Shown piece after piece: positions 28,101 through 36,600 of a stretch of DNA of 64,000 nt. The first letter of the stretch is position 1. Each line of letters opens with the position of its first letter. This stretch comes from Corallium rubrum. Lineage: Eukaryota; Cnidaria; Anthozoa; Scleralcyonacea; Coralliidae. A program made the translations under genes and the position numbers. The DNA lies in contig OZ036005.1 of the NCBI GenBank assembly GCA_964035015.1, forward strand, positions 2,192,824-2,256,823, read 5' to 3'. The notes under the pieces were generated by a model. The model was not told where the DNA came from. It saw only the letters and a list, made by a program, of their open reading frames with translations, and did no database searches.

Positions 28101-31100
28101 GGAAATTGCGGCTGTCGAACGGGAACCTAATCCAGGCTGACTTGTTTTAGCTGCACATGCGTAGAACGAATATCTTGCGTGTAAACGTCATCAATACACG
28201 GCCGACAGGAGTGAGGACACCCCGAGCTCAAAGTCAAACATCTCCGCTGAAAATCGTCGCTAAACTAAACTAAACTAACTTTATTTATACTGGATAACTC
28301 TATCAGTTATATCTAAACTGTTATCCTCAGAGGTCCAGTAAGGACCCACCCTCATTGGTCCAGTGTTACTACAGGAGGAAACCGGAGTACCCGGAGGAAA
28401 CCTGTGGTGTTTGGTAGAGTCAAACTGGAAGCACACTCTTCTCACATGCGGCCAAGGTGATTTTTTTTAATCAGATAACTGCTGAGAGCAGGAATCGAAC
28501 CCAGCTCGCAGAGGTGAAAGGCACTTGCACTAACCACTGCGCCACCAACACCCAAAAATTCTTCGGTCGACCATAATTCTTCCACGAGCGCATAGCACGA
28601 AGGTTGGGTTTGCCATAGAATACGGTTTGTTGACAACCCGTGGAATTTTCGCGATGTACGAACCCATTACCCTTCTCAAATTCATCAGTTTCAAATGTCC
28701 TCGGAACTCACTTGAGCCAGCACGCAGGTGGACTGCGAACTACCCCATGAAAGTGGCGGATTTCCTATGTGATTCCCGATCGTGCATTGTAATGATTACA
28801 TCATATTATATAGAAATACATGATGCAATCATTGCAATGCGCAAGGGGCTTTGCGGCGCGCGACAGCTAGAAGGGGAATGGGGCGAGTTTTGTTGTGACT
28901 CGCGTTCGGCGGCTTCTACGCGGATGTTTGGGCTACCTATGCTTGTACTACAAATTTATAAATCATTATACAATAACGTGACTTCTGTGTGCACTTTGAT
29001 TGGTTGTTGACCGTGATCTATTAAAGGACATACAGATGACGTCATATCACGTGAGCAGACTTGTTTTTCTTTTTTCACTTTTATTGTATAAAGGGAAGTT
29101 TTATTGTATAAACATTTTTTATTGTATAAACATGATTACATTTTCCGCGTGTGTGTACTTACCCTGCGAGTCAGACAGAGCCCCTTTCCGACCTACGCAG
29201 GCTTCGGGGGAAAGTGGGCTCTGCCAACAAACTCGATCTTCGCCCCAAGTTTGAGGCGAGCCAGTCAGGTTTTAAACTGGTCAAACAAGTTCTAGTTTAC
29301 GAACACGCGTAAGCAGGAAAATAGGAAGTGACACGTTAGAGCCTGGGCCCAAAATAGTGTCTTGGCAACCGTTCACGCATGCTCAAAAAGAAATATCGAG
29401 TTTGTTGGCAGAGCCCACTTTCTCCCGAAGCTTGCGTAGGTCGGAAAGGGGCTCTGACTCGCAGGGTAGTGTGTACTGTAATAGCTCACAGAAGAGTCGT
29501 AACAGAATGCAAAGAACAACAGTCACACCACTCGACTTCATCTCGTGTCGAACTTTTTTGTTCTTTACGCTCATGTGGCGTCATCTGTGATCTACTACAG
29601 TACACACGCATGAAGAAATGAAATCTATTTTGTAACTATTGTACCTTTTTCTGTTTCAGGCTGTATGTTGCACTTCTTTTGCAATTATTGATGGCAGAAT
29701 CCTTGCAATCTTTATGAACATAATATTCACACACTGGAAAAGAAAAATCATGCCTCCAATTTCAGCTAACATGCACAATTGTTCACGAATAATGTATCCA
29801 ACACGATTCGAGTCAGTGCTTTTCTGATTGCTAAATACAGTCAAGCAGGTTGAAAATACGAGGCAAAGCCAAGATTTTTTTAACCAGCTTGGCTGTATTT
29901 AGACATCGGAGGATCAACACTGACGAGTGTTGGATACAGCTTCTCAAACCAATCTATATTTTAAGAGAAAATCGACACGAAAGTTTGCTAAATTTGACTG
30001 TAATCTTCCTCCGATTTCTAAATAATGATTAAATATTTAGGATTTAATAAATTAATAGGATTTAATAATATTTGCCACTAATTCAAATTTACAAATAAGG
30101 ATAATAAGCACAAGTATAGTATAATAAGGTAGATATCAGTGGCAAGGAGGCATCCAGAAACCATCCGGCTTGTAGATAGGATGTCTCCTTGGAGCAAGGC
30201 AGTAAGTAAAATTTAAATTGGTAATATATTACATAGCATGGCACTGACAAATTTAAGAATAATTAAAAATAATTAAAACTCAAGTAAATATTTTAGCATT
30301 CTATTCCTGAAGTAGTTTAACGTCTCTGCATTTGTAACATTATCGTGAAGAGAATTCCACAGCTTGGGGCCTTGAAAGAGGATGGTGAACTGCTTTATAT
30401 TATAATTCATGAGGAAAATTCAAAAGAAATAATTTCTTGAAATGAATTAATAAGTTTGAGAAATACAACTCATGTGCTATATGCTATACAGTATACATTC
30501 ACACAATGAGATTGACTAAATCACAAGCCTTGTCTTATGTCACTGATGATTGGTTCACTGGCAATCCCCGTGAGATCAAATAATCCAATCAAATACCGTA
30601 AAATAAAAAAATGTTAAAAATCACGTAACTTCTTGGAGGTGCGCAGGACATTCCACTACGCTATAAAACGTACGTTCCGTTATGTTGTAAGACGTTCCGC
30701 TACGTTATAAACCGTTCTGTTATGTTGTAAGACGTTCCGCCACGTTATAAAATATTCCATTATGTTGAAAGACGTTCCACTACGCCATAAAACATTCCGT
30801 TATGTTGTAAGACGTTCCACTACGTTATAAAACATTCCGTTATGTTGTAAGACGTTCCACTACGTTATAAAACATTCCGTTGTGTTGTAAGACGTTCCGC
30901 TACGCTATAAAACGTTCCGTTATGATGTTGTAAGATGTTCCGCTACGTTATAAAACACTCCGTTATGTTGTAAGATGTTCCACTACACTATAAAACGTTC
31001 CGTTATGTTGTAAGACGTTCTGCTACGCTATAAAACGTTCCGTTATGTTGTAAGACGTTCCGCTACGCTATAAAACGTTCCGTTATGTTGTAAGATGTTC

Positions 31101-33665
31101 CACTACACTATAAAACGTTCCGTTATGTTGTAAGACGTTCCGCTACGCTATAAAACGTTCCGTTATGTTGTAAGATGTTCCACTACGTTATAAAACATTC
31201 CGTTATGTCGTAAGACGTTCCGCTACGTTATAAAACGTTCCGTTATGTTGTAAGACGTTCCGCTACGGGGGGAGCACGGGTGGCGTGTGCTGTTAGCACG
31301 CTGCCTCTCACCAAGAAGTTAAGCCCGGATAGACGGGGTTAGTACTTGGATGGGTGACCGCTTGGGAATGACCCCGTTCTCGAGCTTGAAACTCATGTGA
31401 CTAGAGTTGTAGTTGATCTCTCCTGTACTTCGAGGGTTTTGCGCCGAGTTCTCCGGTTTTCTTCCCTCTGTAAAATCAACACCTGCTTCTTTTGTTGGCC
31501 TATGCTTTGACCTTGTTGTATGGCGGCGGCCTGGAGCGCCTTTGATATGCCTCGACACGGCCACGTTGATCTGCGTCTTTTGCAATTCAGCCGCTGGCTG
31601 CAAGTAAGGATGATTAGCCACCAGTCCTTGCACTTAAATTCACCAGAGCCAAGGCACACAAGATAGATTTTTTCAAATGTGTAGCAATAATCGCGTTGCC
31701 TCGTGACTGACCTTGGCTGACCATACTTGTACCCAGACTCCTTTCATTGATTCCAGTTCACCTGTCTGCTGTCTCTTATCTGGATTCGGGTGCTCTCTCT
31801 GCCTAAATATGTATTGCACTTCGGGTTTTTTGCCATCGCAAATTGTGATGCGATACCGCTTATCTTGTGCCTTGACCAGAGCTTACGAAAACAGTTCAAA
31901 TGTTATGAAAAATCCTTCCTCAGAATGTCTGAATGTCTAGAGCATGAAATTTTAAAATTTTTCAGGGGAGCATGCCCAACATGCTGTGTATTTACCAAGT
32001 TGACAAGTTGCATGAACTATTGCAGTGTGTAACATGCTGTGCAATGATCAAGATCATTGTGAGACAAGTGAACCATTACAGTGTGTAACATGCTGTGCAA
32101 TGGTCAAGATCATTGTGAGACAAGTTGCACGAACCATTGCAGTGTGTAACATGCTGTGCAATGATCACGATCATTGTGAGATAAGTTGCATGAACCATGG
32201 CAGTGTGTAACATGCTGTGCAATGGTCAAGATCATTGTGAGACAAGTTGCACAAACCATTGCAGTGTGTAACATGCTGTGCAATGGTCAAGATCATTGTG
32301 AGACAAGTTGCACAAACCATTGCAGTGTGTAACATGCTGTGCAATGATCACGATCATTGTGAGATAAGTTGCATGAACCATGGCAGTGTGTAACATGCTG
32401 TGCAATGGTCAAGATCATTGTGAGCAGGGTTCGAATTAACGGTGTGCAATGTGCAATTTGCACATCGTTTTGACCCAAATAGTGAAAATTGCATATCACT
32501 TTTCAAAACGATGTGCAAAAAAAATCCGACTTGGGACTAATGAACATCCATCCACATTTACTGTACAGGTAATGCAATGCCAATTTGTTGGTACAGGTAT
32601 TATGATTTTATAAAAAAACACTTTCACAAGGCTCTAGCAGCGTGTTCTCAGAATCTTTGAAATGAATAAAGTTGGGATTTTTCATCTCAATGCTCAATAC
32701 AAATATGACCAGACTGGTAGGTGTTATATTTTTAGCTGCCATGACAGGTGTGAATTTTTTAGCTGTCACCAGGCCTTATGATAATACTCAGATATCCCAT
32801 ATTTGGCTTTAGTGCTTTTGTTTTGGACAGTCTCTTAAGGATTAGCAAAGAGGGTCCTTCAGTCAAGGAATACGATCCAACTGCTGCAATTGATCCATGG
32901 TATGGTCAAAAGAAGCAACAGAATTGGATTTGGAGGCCATGTTTATCCCAAGAAACAAAAGAAGAAAAACAATGACACATCCGACGCAGTGCACCTGGCA
33001 ACACACCTACGTTTCTGATCAAGAGTCCAAAAGTGATTAGCTAAAATGCATTCAAAGTTACTTAATGTCATGTTTATTTATTAAAAATAGATTACAAATA
33101 ATGTTTTAAGAAAGATTATCCTAGTTTGACCATAGGTTTGACTGAGTAATTAAGATTATGACAGAGCTATTATATTTTTAGCCTTTTATTTAAGTTAACC
33201 ATAGTTAATGATTTAACACTCATTCCAGAACCACATATTTTCGAAAAATAGTTGCACATCGTTTTTTGTCGACTAATTCGAACCCTGATTGTGAGACAAG
33301 CTGCATGAACCATTGCAGTGTGTAACATGCTGTGCAATGGTCAAGATCATTGAGACAAGTTGCACGAATTAACCATTGCAATGTATAACATCAGCTGTGC
33401 AATGACCTACAGCCTCCTAGACTGTGTCTAGCTAAGTCCTGTTATGTTCGATAAAAATAATGGTCCAGCTGGAAGAAAACCAACTCATTATGTGATCTAT
33501 TTTTTATGTGCCCGTACCTTCACAGCTGTAATCAGAAGAATCATTCAACAGTTTTCGACAGACATTGCAAAATTTTCTCCTTAAGTATGTTGAAGAACAC
33601 CAGTTATGACCAACAGGATCCTTTCAAAAAAAAGTTTAACAATTATTTTTTCAATCATTCATTTA

Positions 33666-33697
<32 letters not shown>

Positions 33698-36600
33698 CTG
33701 TAGGTTGGTCGGTCGGTCAGTTGGTCGGTCAGTTGGTCAGTCAGTCAGTCAATCGGTTGGTTGGTCGGTCAGTCGGTCAGTCAGTCAGATTTAGTCAGTT
33801 GGTACTGGTTGGTCGGTTAAAATACATTTTATTTAATAGTTTGATACCTGTACTGGAAATAATGGTGTTTCCATTGTCGTGAAAAAGAATTTATTATAGT
33901 GTGACATGATGAGTTGTATTTTTCATATAGTGCATGTGGTACGTATGTTTGAGAGCTTAGTGTAATCTTAATATAACAGACATTTAGTAGACATTTATCA
34001 AGCTCAAATACTGTACAGTACAGTACTCAGAAAATCGTTCTGAGCCCTAAGCAAGAATCAATCCTTTTTTATTAGATGTTCAGTTCATCAAGCTTGAATA
34101 CTCAAACCATATTTCTAAGTATTATAAAAATAACATTTAGAAAATGCATGCAGTGATTGGCTGAAAGCCATGTTTCTATAACTGTATGTAAACATGGAAA
34201 AAATGTCCATATGCCATTATTCGCCATAAAAGCTGCATACTGTAATATGCCATTCAGTATGCCACATGGTACACCATCATACGCCATTTTGAACAACAGT
34301 AAGGAGAATTTACGCTTTGATGCTATAATGATTATTTTTACATGTACGTTTAAGTTTAATTAAGTTTAATAAAGTTTAATAAATCTTTGCAACCTACTGT
34401 ATATGCAGCATAAAATACAATTACAGAATATATTACAAAGAGAAAAATGGCTGGCTGGATAGTGGCAGGCCAGTACCAACTAAGCCCAGTACCTTATTTG
34501 CCTTAGCGCAGATGTTACTGATATGGCAGTCCCACGACAAAGATGACTCAATCCAAAACCCCAAATGTTTGTGCTGATCAACTATTGGCAGCCCTTAATG
34601 AATACTGATAGTTTATATGGGATTCACCTTTCAGGTAATGTGCATGGTTTGGCATTTCTCCATCTTTAAAGTATGTTACACCTACTTTCGATGAGTTATT
34701 TTATAAAAGAAATAGAAAACATTTTCCGCCTTTTACATACAGTTATAGAAACACTCATGAAAAGTTTGGGAGACCTCAAAATTATGTGGAAACCACTCCA
34801 ATTTCTCATTCTCTCAAACTTCCACATAACTCTATGTAAACAAAAAGAATTTTTTCTATTTCTTAAACATTCTCTGAGTATTTGAGCTTGAAAAACATCT
34901 AATAAAAAGTTCTGTTAGATGGTATTGAATATTTTGCACTACTAATTACACAAATTACCTGATATTATACTCAGGCATTAGTCATTAATTTACATAAAGC
35001 ACAAAGAAGTATTTACCTTAATCAAGGTACTTGCAAGGTAATGACAAGGTGTTGTTATATAAAATAAACACTTCTGATGGCTCACAAAATTGCATACTAT
35101 AAAAAACAAAACAGAAAATTCCTCATACAAAAACACAACAAAATATGGAGAAATGAAATCAACAATAAATTAAAATGCCTATAAAAGGAAATTTCACTTC
35201 AGTCTTTTAAGATTGTATTTGAAAGAAAATGGCTTTTACGTGCCTTTCAAATCTTATCCCATTCTTGAGTTATTGGCTATGCAATTTGAGCAATATATGA
35301 CATCACACGTTGTATGTGGGAGAAAACAGAAAATCAGTCATATCTTTGGATTGGTTTAACTACACAAAACTATACATTGCAGATGTAATCAGACCATTTT
35401 TACCCCAAGGAAATTTTCAGTGTTTGCTTCAGTTTATATAGTCAAACCAATCCAAAGATGACTAATTTTCCGTTTTCTCCCACATACAACGTGTGACGTT
35501 GTTGCTCAAATTGCATAGCCAATAACTCAAGAATGGGATAAGATTTGAAAGGCATGTAAAAGCCATTTCTCATTATCTTGGGTGTTCTTCCAAACAGTAC
35601 AATGTAAAGACTGAAGTCAAATTTCGTTTCATTGGCAGTTTAATACATTATTATTAATCCATTTATTTATTAACCCATTAGCAATGAGTTAACATCAGAC
35701 TTGTGGTTTCCCTTTATTATTTCAATCTCAACAATTGCCAGACAATTTTACTCATCGTTGTGGGATGTACCCTGGCAAAATACACCAAATCATATACAGT
35801 AGTTTCATTTAGGCCCATGCACATGTGAATTAGTTTCCTATTCAATTTGGACCCCTATGCAAATTACATCTGTCTATTATTAGCATAATAGGATGATAAC
35901 ATAGGCTGGGACTGTTTTTTCATGTTTTGAGTTCATTATTTTTAGACACTACGTTTCAAAGGTTTATTGTCAAGGATAATCGATAGGCAAATTTTATCCT
36001 TATCCAATACCTAAACATTAAAAAGTTTCTGAAATCAGAAATGTTATGTTTACTACGGCTGCTTCAGCCTCATGTTATAAAATATGAACTATGTTTTATC
36101 CCGACTCAGATTATGCGCAGTCGAATATTAATTGTTACTCTATGTAACACCACGCAATTAACTTATGTAATACTCGATCATCAAAGTGAGAACCGTTATC
36201 AAGCCTACAGTAGGCAGCAATGGGTCAGGCCAAAAACAGCTCCTTTATTGTTTTAATTAATTTTACTCTATCTAACTCCAGAGCAATGGGGTAACAAGTG
36301 ATTAAGTACCCATTCCTGTACCAGACAATTTTACACATAACAGGGGAAAACTTCAGAAAATATTCTGTAGAATCTTAAAGATTAAAGAATATTCTATATT
36401 CATTATTTTTTGTAAAAACAACTCATTATAACACCATTGCTGCGGCCCGGTGCCAACCAAAACAGGCTCTTTATTATTTACATGGGCATATGCAGGAAGC
36501 AAGTTGATCTTGGAGGGGCACAGCTTCAAAAGGGCACTTTGTTCAGGAGGTAGGACTTCAAAAGGACACTTGAAACACATGTTTTATCATAAAAAGGGAA

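Noticed and set aside
31273..31375. 5S rRNA gene.
   Set aside because: Only the internal-promoter half resembles 5S; it runs into a SINE core and has sister copies with the same structure.
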